64,000 bases of DNA, taken from assembly GCA_026709625.1 (NCBI GenBank), contig JAPOSR010000064.1, forward strand, positions 49,005 through 113,004, read 5' to 3'. A program made the position numbers and the translations under genes. The DNA is from Chloroflexota bacterium. GTDB lineage: Bacteria; Chloroflexota; Anaerolineae; Aggregatilineales; Phototrophicaceae. Positions 16,490-27,078 of this stretch are shown piece after piece (position 1 is the stretch's first letter; each line of letters begins with the position of its first letter). A model generated the notes under the pieces. The model saw only the letters and a list, made by a program, of their open reading frames with translations, ran no database searches and was not told the DNA's origin.

Positions 16490-17247
16490 TGCAGCCGCTC
16501 CAGCACCCGATCAACATAACCGCAATCAATATCGCAACCTGCGAAGCGGCGCTGCTGCGATATTGCAGCCACAGCAGTCGTCCCCCCTCCCAGAAATGGA
16601 TCGACAACCAGGTCGCCGGCGTGACTGTGTAGCTGCACAAGCTCGGCGAAGAGGTCGTCTGGTTTCTGAGTCGGATGTATACGGTTGCCATTGTGTCGCG
16701 GGATGGGATAGTGATAAACGCCATTGTGATATTCGGCATTGAAAGTCGGCTTGCCAACCTTGACACCGACAACAGCAATTTCACGGCTGTTTGACAAATA
16801 GGTTCGCTTCGAGTTAAGAGGAACTGGATTGGTCTTCTGCCATATTATGAGCCGTATCATTACGAAGCCAGCCATTTCTAAGGCGGCTTTCAGGCTTTCG
16901 ATCTTCCAAATATCATAGAACGCGATGAGTGTGCCGCCCCTGCGCAACTTGGCATAGCACTTTGCAGCCAGTGCATCCAAATCAATTTCTTGGTGGTCCC
17001 ACTCGCCAAAGTCCATTGAGACAGCGAAGCGCTTGACACTTCGCTTGCCAAGCGATTGAAATCCCGTCTTGCGGCTAATGGCGTATGGAGGATCTGTGAG
17101 AATGAGATCCACAAATCCGCTGCCGAGGCTGTCGAGAAAGTCGCGGTAATCCGCGCACTCAATGTTTACGCTACACTGTGGGTGCATCAACATTTGCTTG
17201 CGCGACATTAAAATATGCCTTGGTACGTTGCTGATGTGTATCGCCAT
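16486..17247 (-). CDS. DNA methyltransferase, beta-class N6-adenine/N4-cytosine type
   Basis: 253 aa. Motif order is that of the beta class: catalytic motif IV as LILTDPPYAISRKTG near residue 50, a target-recognition middle part, then the SAM-binding motif I as DPFLGGGTTAVAA near the C-terminus, preceded by HPTQKPDDLFAELV. DPPY favours adenine N6 methylation. It protects host DNA against the adjacent HNH nuclease. No strong ribosome-binding site marks the start; MSRKQMLMHP (14 residues in) is an alternative. Confidence 0.9.
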   Translation of the reverse strand: MAIHISNVPRHILMSRKQMLMHPQCSVNIECADYRDFLDSLGSGFVDLILTDPPYAISRKTGFQSLGKRSVKRFAVSMDFGEWDHQEIDLDALAAKCYAKLRRGGTLIAFYDIWKIESLKAALEMAGFVMIRLIIWQKTNPVPLNSKRTYLSNSREIAVVGVKVGKPTFNAEYHNGVYHYPIPRHNGNRIHPTQKPDDLFAELVQLHSHAGDLVVDPFLGGGTTAVAAISQQRRFAGCDIDCGYVDRVLERLQ

Positions 17248-17273
17248 TTTCTAACGACTAGGACAGTCAGCAA

Positions 17274-18294
17274 CTAGGTCACCCGATGACAGCTCACAAA
17301 GTGCTTGGGCAGCACCTCGACCAGCGGCGGGTCGGGATCTTGGTAGCAGAGGTCAAATGCCACCGGGCAGCGCGTGTTGAAGTTGCAGCCGGTCGGCGGA
17401 TTGGCTGGGCTGGGCAGGTCGCCACTGATGATGATGCGCTGGCGGCTCTCTTCGACTGCTGGGTCGGGCACGGGCACAGCCGACAGCAGCGCCTGCGTGT
17501 AGGGGTGCTGCGGATTGTCATAGACCGCGTCGACCGGGCCTAGCTCGACGATTTTTCCCAGGTACATCACAGCCACGCGGTCGCAGATATGCCGAACCAT
17601 GCTCAGGTCGTGGGCGATGAAGAGGTAAGTCAGGTTTAGTTCGTCTTGCAGCTCTTCCATCAGGTTGACGACCTGCGCCTGAATCGATACATCCAGCGCC
17701 GAGATGGGCTCGTCGGCCACGATGAAGCTGGGCTCTAGAGCCAGCGCGCGGGCGATGCCGATTCGCTGCCGCTGACCGCCGCTGAATTCGTGCGGATACC
17801 GATTGATGAAGTAGGGGTTCAGCCCCACCTTTTCCATGAGCTGTTCGACATATTGTTGGCGCTCTTTTCTGTTGCTGTAGATGTTGTGGATTTGCAGCGG
17901 CTCGCTGACGATGCTGCCCACAGTCATGCGCGGGTTGAGCGAGGCAAACGGGTCTTGAAAGATGATCTGCATACGCCGGCGCATCTGGCGCAGGTCGTTG
18001 CCAGACATGGTAGAAAGTTCTTGCCCTTCAAACTTGACGGTGCCTTCAGTCGGGCGATACAGCTGCAAAATGGTGCGCCCGGTCGTGCTTTTGCCACAGC
18101 CCGATTCGCCGACCAAGCCCAGCGTCTCGCCACGCAAGACATCGAAGCTGATGCCATCAACAGCGCGCACCGCGCCGACTTGGCGCTGGAAGACGATGCC
18201 AGACGAGATCGGGAAGTGCTTCTTCAAGCCCTTGACTTCGAGGATGACCTCGCCATCGGCTTGGTGATTGCGAGTTGTGTGTTCCATCACTTGA

Positions 18295-18302
<8 letters not shown>
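17274..18302 (-). CDS. Oligopeptide/dipeptide ABC transporter ATP-binding protein, DppF/OppF-like
   Basis: 342-aa ATPase with Walker [11 protein letters not shown]-loop [12 protein letters not shown], signature [15 protein letters not shown], Walker [13 protein letters not shown] and the C-terminal oligopeptide-family segment with cysteines ([16 protein letters not shown]) that can hold a 4Fe-4S cluster in this family. It overlaps the DppD-like gene by 8 bp. No permease or binding-protein gene accompanies the pair, so it must serve components coded elsewhere. Confidence 0.93.
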
Positions 18303-19314
<1,012 letters not shown>

Positions 19315-19443
19315 AGTGACACCCCCCTTGCGCGACGCTGACGCTCGGTTCCGGTTTGGTTCGCAGACGCGACAAACAAATACTAGCAGATGTGGCGAGA
19401 GTATAGCAAATATTGATCAAGTCGACCAAACGGCGCAACTGGC

Positions 19444-19589
19444 GCGAGTGGCTAGTTGCGTGGATATGGCAACCAAGCCCCCAGAACCAGGGAAGGGGAG
19501 GCTTCCCAGCGCCTCCGCAGCATGGTGACCCCTCCCTCATTTTTTGGGGTGGGGGCAAAGCAACGCGTATCCACAAAAATCGCCACTCC
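19444..19589 (-). mobile_element. Dispersed TIR element, copy with both ends
   Basis: Lies in the 19315-19613 gap in inverted orientation. It begins with the right terminal repeat (GCGTGGATATGGCAACC) and ends with the left one (GTATCCACAAAAATCGCCAC then TCCC), with the CCTCCCTCATTTTTTGGGG core between. No clear target-site duplication is visible. Nothing else is seen in the gap. Confidence 0.75.
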
Positions 19590-19613
19590 CAGATTGCGTC
19601 CCGGAGTTGCAAC

Positions 19614-21095
19614 TTAGAAAATAGCGAGTCTCCGCAGCGCCGCCATATCCAGCTGCGCTTCGACAATATCTGCGATTCGATCGATATCTTCATCCAACGA
19701 ACGCTGGACGCTGTTATGCGTCTGCCAGCCCAGTGAACCAAGCCATGCCCGGCGCAACGCGGCATTGTGAAAGAGCCCGTGGATATAGCAGCCCCAAACG
19801 CGCCCATCCGCGCGCATCGCCCCATCGAATTGTCCGGCGCTGCCCAGCTCGAGCCAGGGCGAGTGGCTTGTGCTTTGTCCACAATGTATTTCGTATCCGC
19901 TGACCGCGCTGCCCACCAGTGGCGCCAGCCAGGCGCTTTTGCTGATGATCCGCGCCGAAATCTGCGAAGTTATTTTGCTTGGGAAAAATGTGGTCTCCAA
20001 AGGCAACAGGGCGAGCGCCGCCAAAACCCCTTCTGTGGACTCAACTGCCTGCGGGTCGTGAATGCGCCAGCCCAACATCTGATAGCCGCCACAAATACCC
20101 ACGACCGCTCCTCCTTGTTCGGCAAATTTGCGAATGCGGACATCAAAGCCCCGCTCTGCCAGCCAGCGATAATCCGCCAGCGTATTCTTTGTGCCCGGAA
20201 TCACAACTGCGCTCGCCGCCGCCAGCTGCTGTGGATCCACCACATACCGCACACTGACGCCTGGCTCTGCTCTAAGAGGGTCAAAGTCATCAAAGTTTGC
20301 AATCCGCGGCAAGGCGATTATGGCGATGTCGATTGCCGCTTCATCGCTTGGCAGGCGAGCGGGACTTTCGACCGGCACGCTGTCTTCATCGGGGATAAAA
20401 TGATTGAAAATGTACGGAATCGTCCCCAGAACCGGCAGATTGCTGCGCCGCTGCAAGATGTTGATGCCTTCATCAAACAAGCTGGGATCTCCGCGAAACT
20501 TGTTGACAATCATGCCGCGAACCAATGCTCGCTCTGTCGGCGCGAGCAGCATCAAAGTCCCCAATAGCTGCGCAAAGATCCCTCCTCGGTCGATGTCTCC
20601 GACCAAAATGACAGCAGCCTGACAATATGCTGCGACCGCCATGTTCACCAGATCGCTCTGCCGCAGGTTCAATTCTGCCGGGCTGCCAGCCCCTTCAATA
20701 ATGACCAGCTGGTTCTCTGCCAGCAACTGGTCGATCGACTCGCTGACTTTTGACCACAAGAACGATTTGTGGTCGTAATAGCCGCGCGCCGACAATGTCT
20801 TCCACACGCGTCCCTGGACGATTACCTGCGAGCGCGCATCTGCCTCTGGCTTGAGCAAAATCGGGTTCATGTTCACAGTCGCTTCAACGCCACACGCTTG
20901 CGCCTGTGTAAACTGCGCCCGGCCGATTTCCCCGCCATCCGCGCAGACTGCGGCGTTGTTGCTCATGTTTTGCGCTTTGAATGGGACAACCCTGACGCCC
21001 ATCCTCGCAAATATCCGACACAGCGCAGTGACCAGAAAGCTTTTGCCCACTGAAGACATAGCGCCTTGAATCATGAGCGCTTTTGCCGTCACCAT
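19614..21095 (-). CDS. cobQ: Cobyric acid synthase
   Basis: About 493 aa, amidating cobyrinic acid a,c-diamide in cobalamin synthesis. The N-terminal dethiobiotin-synthetase-like ATPase has MIQGAMSSVGKSFLVTALCR and VPFKAQNMSNNA; the C-terminal class I-like glutaminase has the nucleophile Cys in GICGGYQMLG and His in WGCYIHGLFHN. The track start (21134) lies before a strong AGGGAGG; I choose ATG at 21095, though GTG at 21092 has better spacing. No other cobalamin genes are nearby, so it is an isolated pathway member here. Confidence 0.93.
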   Translation of the reverse strand: MVTAKALMIQGAMSSVGKSFLVTALCRIFARMGVRVVPFKAQNMSNNAAVCADGGEIGRAQFTQAQACGVEATVNMNPILLKPEADARSQVIVQGRVWKTLSARGYYDHKSFLWSKVSESIDQLLAENQLVIIEGAGSPAELNLRQSDLVNMAVAAYCQAAVILVGDIDRGGIFAQLLGTLMLLAPTERALVRGMIVNKFRGDPSLFDEGINILQRRSNLPVLGTIPYIFNHFIPDEDSVPVESPARLPSDEAAIDIAIIALPRIANFDDFDPLRAEPGVSVRYVVDPQQLAAASAVVIPGTKNTLADYRWLAERGFDVRIRKFAEQGGAVVGICGGYQMLGWRIHDPQAVESTEGVLAALALLPLETTFFPSKITSQISARIISKSAWLAPLVGSAVSGYEIHCGQSTSHSPWLELGSAGQFDGAMRADGRVWGCYIHGLFHNAALRRAWLGSLGWQTHNSVQRSLDEDIDRIADIVEAQLDMAALRRLAIF

Positions 21096-21259
21096 CACCT
21101 CCCTGGCGAATACATTCCGCAGATGACATTTCACGCTTGCGCGGCGTTGAAAAAATCACCCTCATTATAATGATAATGGATTGCCTCTTTGCGCAAAGTC
21201 TAGCTGCCTGTCTCGAGAGCCGCTTAAGCAAAAAAATGAAAAAACTGCAAGTTTGGGTA

Positions 21260-21287
21260 TGGTCAGTCGCATTCGCGCGCCTATAAT
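21260..21287 (+). promoter_or_regulatory. Predicted sigma70-type promoter of the RidA gene
   Basis: TATAAT at 21282-21287 with TGGTCA at 21260-21265, spacer 16 bp. The transcript would have a leader of about 40 bases containing the AGGAGG site before the ATG at 21336. Confidence 0.5.
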
Positions 21288-21335
21288 CCTCGCATTGCCC
21301 CGCAAACGAGTTCATTTCATCTAGGAGGAAGCCAC

Positions 21336-21773
21336 ATGTCAATCGATGACAAAGCCAAGGCGCTGGGCATCGACCTTAGCGACTTCACGCCTTCGGGCAC
21401 GCTTGCGCCAGCCACGCGCATCGGCAATACAATTTATGTTTCCGGGCATGTCTCCACTGGCTATATCGGCAAGCTGGGGCGCGACCTGGATGTAGAGACC
21501 GGCAAGCAAGCCGCCCGCGTCTGCGCCATCGACCTGCTCAAAGCCGCCTATACCATCACCGGCACGCTCAATACCCTGCGTCCGCGCAAGCTGCTGGGCG
21601 CTGTCAATTCCCTGCCCGAATTCACCGACCAGCACTTGGTCATCAACGGTGCCAGCGAATTGCTTTGGGAGCTGTATGATGGCGAGCTTCACGCCCGCAG
21701 CGCCTTGGGTTTTGCCTCGCTGCCCAATGGATTCGCAGTCGAGATCGAAGCTGTATTCGAGGCGCTCGACTAA
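21336..21773 (+). CDS. RidA family protein (YjgF/YER057c/UK114)
   Basis: 145 aa with strong AGGAGG site. It has the RidA fold signatures: GNTIYVSGHVSTG, PEFTDQHLVINGASELL, the arginine in HARSALGFASLPNG and the end FAVEIEAVFEALD. RidA proteins hydrolyse reactive enamine/imine intermediates from PLP enzymes such as threonine dehydratase; this sequence resembles the longer YjgH-like relatives more than classical RidA. It lies 25 bp before an MFS gene, probably co-transcribed. Confidence 0.88.
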   Translation: MSIDDKAKALGIDLSDFTPSGTLAPATRIGNTIYVSGHVSTGYIGKLGRDLDVETGKQAARVCAIDLLKAAYTITGTLNTLRPRKLLGAVNSLPEFTDQHLVINGASELLWELYDGELHARSALGFASLPNGFAVEIEAVFEALD

Positions 21774-21798
21774 GACGCCCCTCGCATGGTATCCGCCG

Positions 21799-23079
21799 GT
21801 GATCAGACGCGCGCTCCACACAATTGGACAGCTTAATCCGCAGGCGCGGCTCTACTTCCTGGTTCTCGTCGGCATGTCATCGGTCGTTGATGGCGTCTAC
21901 AACGTTCTGCTCAATCTGTACCTGCTGCGCCTCGATTATGGCACGGAATTCATCGGCTTGGTCAATGCGGTCGGCTTGCTGACCTTTGGCTGCGCCAGTT
22001 TGCCGGCTGGCATCCTCGGGGCGCGCTATTCCAATACGTTGCTGATGAAGAGCGGCGGCGCGCTGAGCGTAGCTGGCGGCCTGCTGTTGCCACAGGTCCA
22101 ACTGCTGCCGCCTGGCTTGCGCGAAGGCAGCCTTGTCATCCTCTTTGCCATGATATTGACCGGCTTCTCGTTTTTCTTCGTCAACAGCGCGCCCTATTTG
22201 ATCAATGTGGTCGACCCGGAACACAAGCATCTCGCTTTTTCGCTGAATACGGCGCATTGGGCTTTGGCAAGTTTCGGCGGCAGCCTGCTGGGCGGCGTGC
22301 TGCCTGGCTTGTTTGCCGACCTGCAAGCCACCACCCTTGCCGACGCCGCGCCATACCGCCTCACCTTGACACTGGCCGGGTTCGTCATGGCATTCGCGCT
22401 CTTGCTGCTGCTGCGTTTGCGCCCATTGCCGGTCGATAGCCAGCTGGCCAAAGCCGATGCAGCCGCCGCGCCAGCCGATACACGCGTCTGGACAGCCGCT
22501 TTTGTCAGCCTCATCGCCATCATGACCCTGATTCGTCTGTTTCAAGTCGCTGGCTCGGCGACGGTGCTGGTCTTTTTCAATGTCTACATGGACAGGCAGC
22601 TGGCGATCTCCACCGCCGCAATCGGCGCCATTGCCGCGGTCGGGCGTTTGACTGGCGTTCCCACCGCGCTTCTCACACCGGCGCTGATTAAGCGAGTCGG
22701 CATCGTGAAGGTGGTGCTATGGTCCTCGCTGCTCACCTCGGTCTTCCTGCTGCCGATGGCGATGATCGAACATTGGCTGGCGGCCGCCATCGGTTTCATC
22801 GGCGCGCTCGCGGTTATGTCCGTCCGCTTCACAGCCATGACCGTCTTCATCCTTGATCTTGTGCCCAAGGTCCAGCAGTCCATCATGGCTGGCAGCGGCG
22901 AGACGGCAGCCGGCTTGAGCTTCGCCATCATGTCGCTCGGCGGCGGCATCCTGCTTTCCTTCTTCGGCTTCCGCGAACTTTTCCTGCTTGGCGCGCTGCT
23001 TTCTTTTATCGGCGCGCTGCTCTTTTGGCTCTATGCCCAAAGCGCCAAGACCAAGCGCGCGCTCAAGCCAGAGCTCTGA
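21799..23079 (+). CDS. Major facilitator superfamily transporter
   Basis: Polytopic inner-membrane carrier of about 426 aa with twelve predicted hydrophobic segments. The track ORF begins inside RidA at 21649; a GTG at 21799 (VIRRALHTIGQL) just after the RidA stop gives a sensible cytoplasmic N-terminus. Charged loops match the MFS pattern (GARYSNTLLMKSGG between TM2 and TM3). Substrate is not predictable. Coupling with RidA suggests an amino-acid-like or drug-like compound only weakly. Confidence 0.82.
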   Translation: MIRRALHTIGQLNPQARLYFLVLVGMSSVVDGVYNVLLNLYLLRLDYGTEFIGLVNAVGLLTFGCASLPAGILGARYSNTLLMKSGGALSVAGGLLLPQVQLLPPGLREGSLVILFAMILTGFSFFFVNSAPYLINVVDPEHKHLAFSLNTAHWALASFGGSLLGGVLPGLFADLQATTLADAAPYRLTLTLAGFVMAFALLLLLRLRPLPVDSQLAKADAAAAPADTRVWTAAFVSLIAIMTLIRLFQVAGSATVLVFFNVYMDRQLAISTAAIGAIAAVGRLTGVPTALLTPALIKRVGIVKVVLWSSLLTSVFLLPMAMIEHWLAAAIGFIGALAVMSVRFTAMTVFILDLVPKVQQSIMAGSGETAAGLSFAIMSLGGGILLSFFGFRELFLLGALLSFIGALLFWLYAQSAKTKRALKPEL

Positions 23080-23167
23080 CCAGAGCAAGCTTCGCAATGC
23101 AATTTTCTGGCTGGGCAGAGGGCAGCCGCTGGTCCGCTCGCAGCGCCCGACCTCGATATGCAAGGGC

Positions 23168-23261
23168 GAGGAAGCGCTGGCAAAACCCCCTTCCCTCGCT
23201 CTGGGGGCAAGGGGCCGGGGATGGGGGGCTTGTTTGCCATATCCACGCATTCACCACCCCC
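23168..23261 (+). mobile_element. Dispersed TIR element, right half
   Basis: Partial copy in the 23080-23311 gap: CTTCCCTCGCTCTGGGGGCA, then the right terminal repeat as GCCATATCCACGCATTCACC. The left half is absent. A CACAAT hexamer at 23299-23304 lies just ahead of the next ATG. Confidence 0.68.
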
Positions 23262-23311
23262 GCTCCTTTCCCCCATCGCGCATGGCGGGGCTTTGTGGCA
23301 CAATCGTCAGT

Positions 23312-24559
23312 ATGCGACACGACATCAACATTGACGATCCGCGCGCGCCAGAGATGGCGGAAGCGATAGAAAAATGCGTGCACTGCGGCTTCTGTCTGGC
23401 GGCTTGCCCCACCTACAAGCTGCTGGGCGAAGAGATGGATTCGCCGCGTGGACGGATCTACCTGATGAAGACCGCGCTGGAGGGCCGCATCGACCCCGCC
23501 GATGCCCAGCCGTATATCGACCGCTGCCTCGGCTGCATGGCTTGTGTGCCGGCTTGCCCGTCTGAGGTGGCGTATGGCGATTTGCTGGTGGGGTATCGCG
23601 CCCGGCAAGAAAGCCAACGCGAGCGCCCGCCGCTAGATGCCATGACGCGCAAGATGGTTATCGAGACCTTGCCGTATCCGCGGCGTTTTCGGCTGGCTGC
23701 GCGCGCCGGCAAGCTGGGCAAGTGGCTGGCGCCGGCGCTGCCACCCACATTTTCCGCCATGCTCGACCTGCTGCCATCTGACCTGCCGCCATCACAAGCT
23801 CTGCCTGAAACGCTGCCTGCGCAGGGCAAGCGGCGTGGGGTTGTGGCGCTGCTGCCCGGCTGCGCGCAGCAGGTCTTGGCGCCGGGCATCAACCATGCGG
23901 CTGCGCGTCTGCTGGCGGCGAATGGCGTGGACGTGCATGTTCCGCGAGCGGCTGGCTGCTGTGGTTCGATCCTGCTGCACATCGGCGCGGAGCAAGAAGC
24001 GCAGGCTTTGGCGCGCCGCAACTTTGCCGCGATTGCCGACGATGTCGATGCCATCATCACCACGGCGGCTGGCTGTGGCAGCGGCATCAAAGATTATCCA
24101 CTGCTTTTTAAGAACCAGCCAGAGGCCGCGGCCGCGCAGTCATTCGCGGCCAAAACAATGGACTTCAGCGCCTATCTGGCTGGCATCGGACTGCGCGCGC
24201 CCATGCAGCTCCCGACCGATACCCGCGTCGTCTACCAAGATGCCTGCCACTTGCTGCACGCGCAGGGACACAAGGCAGAGCCGCGCGCGCTGCTGAGAGA
24301 AGTGGGCAATTTGCAGTTGCTAGAGATCGCCGATGCGGACACGTGCTGCGGCTCGGCGGGCACATACAACATTGACCAGCCAGAGATCGCCAGCCAACTG
24401 GGCGCGCGCAAGGCCGCGGCGATACTGTCGGCGCAGCCGGATGTGGTTGTCTCGGGCAATATCGGCTGCATTACGCAGATCCGCCAGCAGCTTGCGCAGC
24501 ATACAGGCGCTCCGCCCGTCCGGCACATCGCCCAACTGCTGCACAGCGCGTTGCCCTAG
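23312..24559 (+). CDS. (Fe-S)-binding protein, glycolate oxidase iron-sulfur subunit GlcF-like
   Basis: About 415 aa from the ATG at 23312 (MRHDINIDDP); the longer track ORF includes repeat DNA. Two 4Fe-4S ferredoxin motifs are near the N-terminus (CVHCGFCLAACP, CLGCMACVPACP), followed by two cysteine-rich CCG domains (AGCCGSILLHIG and CCGSAGTYN). These pass electrons from a flavin dehydrogenase such as GlcD to the membrane. No GlcD/GlcE gene is adjacent, so its partner is elsewhere or it serves another FAD oxidase. Confidence 0.88.
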   Translation: MRHDINIDDPRAPEMAEAIEKCVHCGFCLAACPTYKLLGEEMDSPRGRIYLMKTALEGRIDPADAQPYIDRCLGCMACVPACPSEVAYGDLLVGYRARQESQRERPPLDAMTRKMVIETLPYPRRFRLAARAGKLGKWLAPALPPTFSAMLDLLPSDLPPSQALPETLPAQGKRRGVVALLPGCAQQVLAPGINHAAARLLAANGVDVHVPRAAGCCGSILLHIGAEQEAQALARRNFAAIADDVDAIITTAAGCGSGIKDYPLLFKNQPEAAAAQSFAAKTMDFSAYLAGIGLRAPMQLPTDTRVVYQDACHLLHAQGHKAEPRALLREVGNLQLLEIADADTCCGSAGTYNIDQPEIASQLGARKAAAILSAQPDVVVSGNIGCITQIRQQLAQHTGAPPVRHIAQLLHSALP

Positions 24560-24564
24560 CGCCC

Positions 24565-24604
24565 AAAAAAAACCGCAGAGCCCCCGCCATTTGACGAGGG
24601 CTCT
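24565..24604 (-). terminator. Rho-independent terminator of fasciclin gene 1
   Basis: On the minus strand the stem AGAGCCC...GGGCTCT (24577-24604) is followed by GCGG and an eight-base T run (24565-24572). It lies about 50 bp after the fasciclin stop. A near-identical copy follows the second fasciclin gene. Confidence 0.8.
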
Positions 24605-24657
24605 TGGGCATCTTCCCGTTGTGGATGCGGGAACTGCATGGCGGCTGCGATGGTTGC

Positions 24658-25698
24658 TTATTCGCTGGGTACGATGACCGCATCTATCACATGGATGACG
24701 CCATTGCTTGCTGGTATATCCACCAAGTCTAACAGGATGTTGGCATTGTCGATCATAACGCCCGCATCGCTGATGGATATTGATGCTTCGCTGCCATTTG
24801 CCATGCTGATGGCAGCCATTCCCATGTCGTCCACGATGCCGCCAAGCTGGAAGCTGTAGACCGTGCCCGGCAAGACATGGTATTGCAGCACCGCGGTGAG
24901 CAGCGCTGTGTCTGCGATGATATCGTCCAGGTTTTCGACCGCAGCGAAAGCCGCGTCAATCGGCGCGAAGACAGTTACAGCCGCGCCGGGATCTGCCAGC
25001 AGCTCAAGCACAGCCGGGTCAGCCGCTTGCACAGCCGCCAGCAGGGTTGTGAATTGCGGCGATTCTGCCCCGGCTGCCTCGACAACGATTTCAGCAATGC
25101 TGCGCAATTCGGGGACGATAACCGCGTCGATGACATGGATCACGCCATTGCTGGCGCTGATATCAACCATTTCGAGGACGAGCCCGGCTTCGTCGATTTG
25201 GATGCCGGCGCTCAGGTCGAGCCCGTCTTCGCCCATCGTGCCCGACACCTCAAGTGTCTGTCCGCTCAGTGTGCCGACTGGCAAGCTGACATGCCCCATG
25301 TCGTCGGCCATGGCCGATTCCAGCGCGCCGACGACATCGGCAGAGCCAATCGCGCCAGCCAAGACATGATAAAGCAAGATTTCGTTCAGGCGGGGCGTGC
25401 CTTCTTCGGTGAGGATCTCGCCGAAGGCTTCTTCGCCCAGCGCTTCTGCCAAGGCGGCAAAGGCGGCGTCAGTCGGCGCGAAGACGGTCAATTCGGCTTC
25501 TGGATCGGCAAGGGTTGTGAGGATGGCGGGGTCGGCGGCGCTGACGGCAGCCAACAAGGTGGCAAATTCCGCTTCTTCTGCCGCAGCCGAAGCAACAACG
25601 ATATCGGCAATGGTTGATTCATGGCCATCCGCCATGGCGGGCAAAGCAACGAGCAGGGCAAGCAGCGCGATGACTGCAAGGGCGATGCGGTGTGACAT
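24658..25698 (-). CDS. Secreted protein with two fasciclin (FAS1) domains, copy 1
   Basis: About 346 aa from the ATG at 25698 (AGGAG seven bases upstream), which opens a clean signal peptide (MSHRIALAVIALLALLVALPAMA). Two FAS1 domains follow (about 25-175 and 190-340), each with the H1-type TVFAPTDAAFAAL or FAPIDAAFAAV box and a YHVLAG/YHVLPG segment plus NGVIHVIDAVIVP. FAS1 proteins mediate adhesion or bind surface polymers. It is the better-preserved member of a tandem pair with 26032-27078. Confidence 0.93.
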   Translation of the reverse strand: MSHRIALAVIALLALLVALPAMADGHESTIADIVVASAAAEEAEFATLLAAVSAADPAILTTLADPEAELTVFAPTDAAFAALAEALGEEAFGEILTEEGTPRLNEILLYHVLAGAIGSADVVGALESAMADDMGHVSLPVGTLSGQTLEVSGTMGEDGLDLSAGIQIDEAGLVLEMVDISASNGVIHVIDAVIVPELRSIAEIVVEAAGAESPQFTTLLAAVQAADPAVLELLADPGAAVTVFAPIDAAFAAVENLDDIIADTALLTAVLQYHVLPGTVYSFQLGGIVDDMGMAAISMANGSEASISISDAGVMIDNANILLDLVDIPASNGVIHVIDAVIVPSE

Positions 25699-25863
25699 GC
25701 GTACAACTCCTGTCTGGTGTATTGTGTGTTCAAAACTTACTAAAACTAATGATAGCACAAGGATCCTGCCGAACTGTTTGCAGAGTGTAAATAAACTGTA
25801 AAAGTCAGGCGGTGGGCTGTCGCCGCGTTGGGGGGCAGCGCCTTGCTGTTCCGCTTTGTTGCA

Positions 25864-25949
25864 TCAGCCACAGCCAGCGACCTCGGCGACATGCTAGCCG
25901 CCCAGCCGGCCAGTTTGTCCCTGGTGATCAACATGATGCCAATTCGATG
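25864..25949 (-). pseudogene. Remnant of the 3' end of the SH3-domain gene
   Basis: On the minus strand this stretch matches the last codons of the gene at 27218-28351: both contain CCAGGGACAAACTGGC and GTCGCCGAGGTCGCTGGCTG. The remnant reads GQTG then RLGG, a TAG stop, and HVAEVAGC without the original stop. It is what remains of a tandem duplication that copied the fasciclin gene along with its upstream neighbour's tail. It occupies the 25699-26031 gap, together with a terminator copy. Confidence 0.82.
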
Positions 25950-25969
25950 GGACTGCACATCCAGCGCCC

Positions 25970-26007
25970 AAAAAACCGCAGAACCCCCGCCATTTGACGA
26001 GGGCTCT
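25970..26007 (-). terminator. Rho-independent terminator of fasciclin gene 2
   Basis: Copy of the terminator at 24565-24604: minus-strand stem AGAGCCC TCGTCAAATGGCGG GGGTTCT followed by GCGG and six T. One arm has a G-to-A type change that weakens the stem relative to copy 1. Confidence 0.7.
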
Positions 26008-26031
26008 CGGGCATATTCCGGCGATGGTTGC

Positions 26032-27078
26032 TTAGTCGCTGGGGATAAGGACCGCATCAATCGCATGGATGATGCCGTTGCTTGCTGGTATATCCAACAT
26101 GTCGAGCAGGATGTTGGCATTGTCAATCGTGTAGAAATCGGCGCTGCGGGCTAATGTTGCAGCGGTGGCCTGTGCATCTGCCCTGTCTAAAGCCAGGTCG
26201 TGGTGAAATTGGGAGCTGTAGACCGTGCCCAGCACGATATGATGCTTCAGCACCTTGGTGAGCAGCGCTGTGTCAGCGAGGATATCGCCCAGATTTTCGA
26301 CCGCAGCGAAAGCCTCGTCAGTCGGCGCGAAGACAGTCAAACGCTGGTCGGGATCTGTCATCAGATCGAGCAGAGCCGGGTCGGCCGCCTGCACAGCCGC
26401 CAGCAGAGTCGTGAATTGCGGCCATTCTGCCTTGGCTTCGCGGGCAATGGCTCCAGCGACGTTGTTGCTGGATTCGGGCATGATGACCGCGTCGATGGCA
26501 TGGATTACGCCGTTTCTGGCTGTGAGATCAACCATTCCGGGCACGAGACCAGCTGTTTCGTTGATTTGGATGCCGGCGCTCAGGTCGAGTCCGTCTTCGC
26601 CCATCGTGCCCGACAGCGTAAGGAAATTGACATACTTGTTCATCAGGGGAGCCCTCAATGTGGCCGACTCCCTGCCGTGGGTCAGTTCGTCTTCCAGTAC
26701 CTCGATTAGAGTGGCATAGCGAACGGCGTTGTCGTCAACCAAGATATGCTGGCGCAAGATTTGGTTCAGGCGTGGCGTGCCTCTTTCGGTGAGGATCTCG
26801 CTGAAGGTTGCTTCGCCCAGCTCTTCTGCCAAGGCGGCAAAGGCGGCATCAGTCGGCGCGAAAAGGGTCCATCCTCTTGTTCGGTCGGCAATGGCTGCGA
26901 GGATATCGGGGTCGGCGGCGCTGAGGGCAGCCAACAAGCTGGTAAATTCAGCTTCTTCTGCCACAGCCGAAGTAACGAGGATATCGACAATGGATGCTTC
27001 GCTACCATCCGCCATGGCGGGCAAAGCAACGAGCAGGGCAAGCAGCGCGATGACTGAAAGGGCAATGCGGTGGGACAT
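26032..27078 (-). CDS. Secreted protein with two fasciclin (FAS1) domains, copy 2
   Basis: About 348 aa; signal peptide MSHRIALSVIALLALLVALPAMA, nearly identical to copy 1. Two FAS1 domains with TLFAPTDAAFAALAEELG, LTVFAPTDEAFAAVENLG and NGIIHAIDAVLIP. The central part is more diverged than the ends (for example HILVDDNAVRYATLIEVLED replaces the YHVLAGAIGSADVVGALES region), so the copies have drifted or one is under different selection. Same orientation, own ribosome-binding site and own terminator. Confidence 0.92.
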   Translation of the reverse strand: MSHRIALSVIALLALLVALPAMADGSEASIVDILVTSAVAEEAEFTSLLAALSAADPDILAAIADRTRGWTLFAPTDAAFAALAEELGEATFSEILTERGTPRLNQILRQHILVDDNAVRYATLIEVLEDELTHGRESATLRAPLMNKYVNFLTLSGTMGEDGLDLSAGIQINETAGLVPGMVDLTARNGVIHAIDAVIMPESSNNVAGAIAREAKAEWPQFTTLLAAVQAADPALLDLMTDPDQRLTVFAPTDEAFAAVENLGDILADTALLTKVLKHHIVLGTVYSSQFHHDLALDRADAQATAATLARSADFYTIDNANILLDMLDIPASNGIIHAIDAVLIPSD

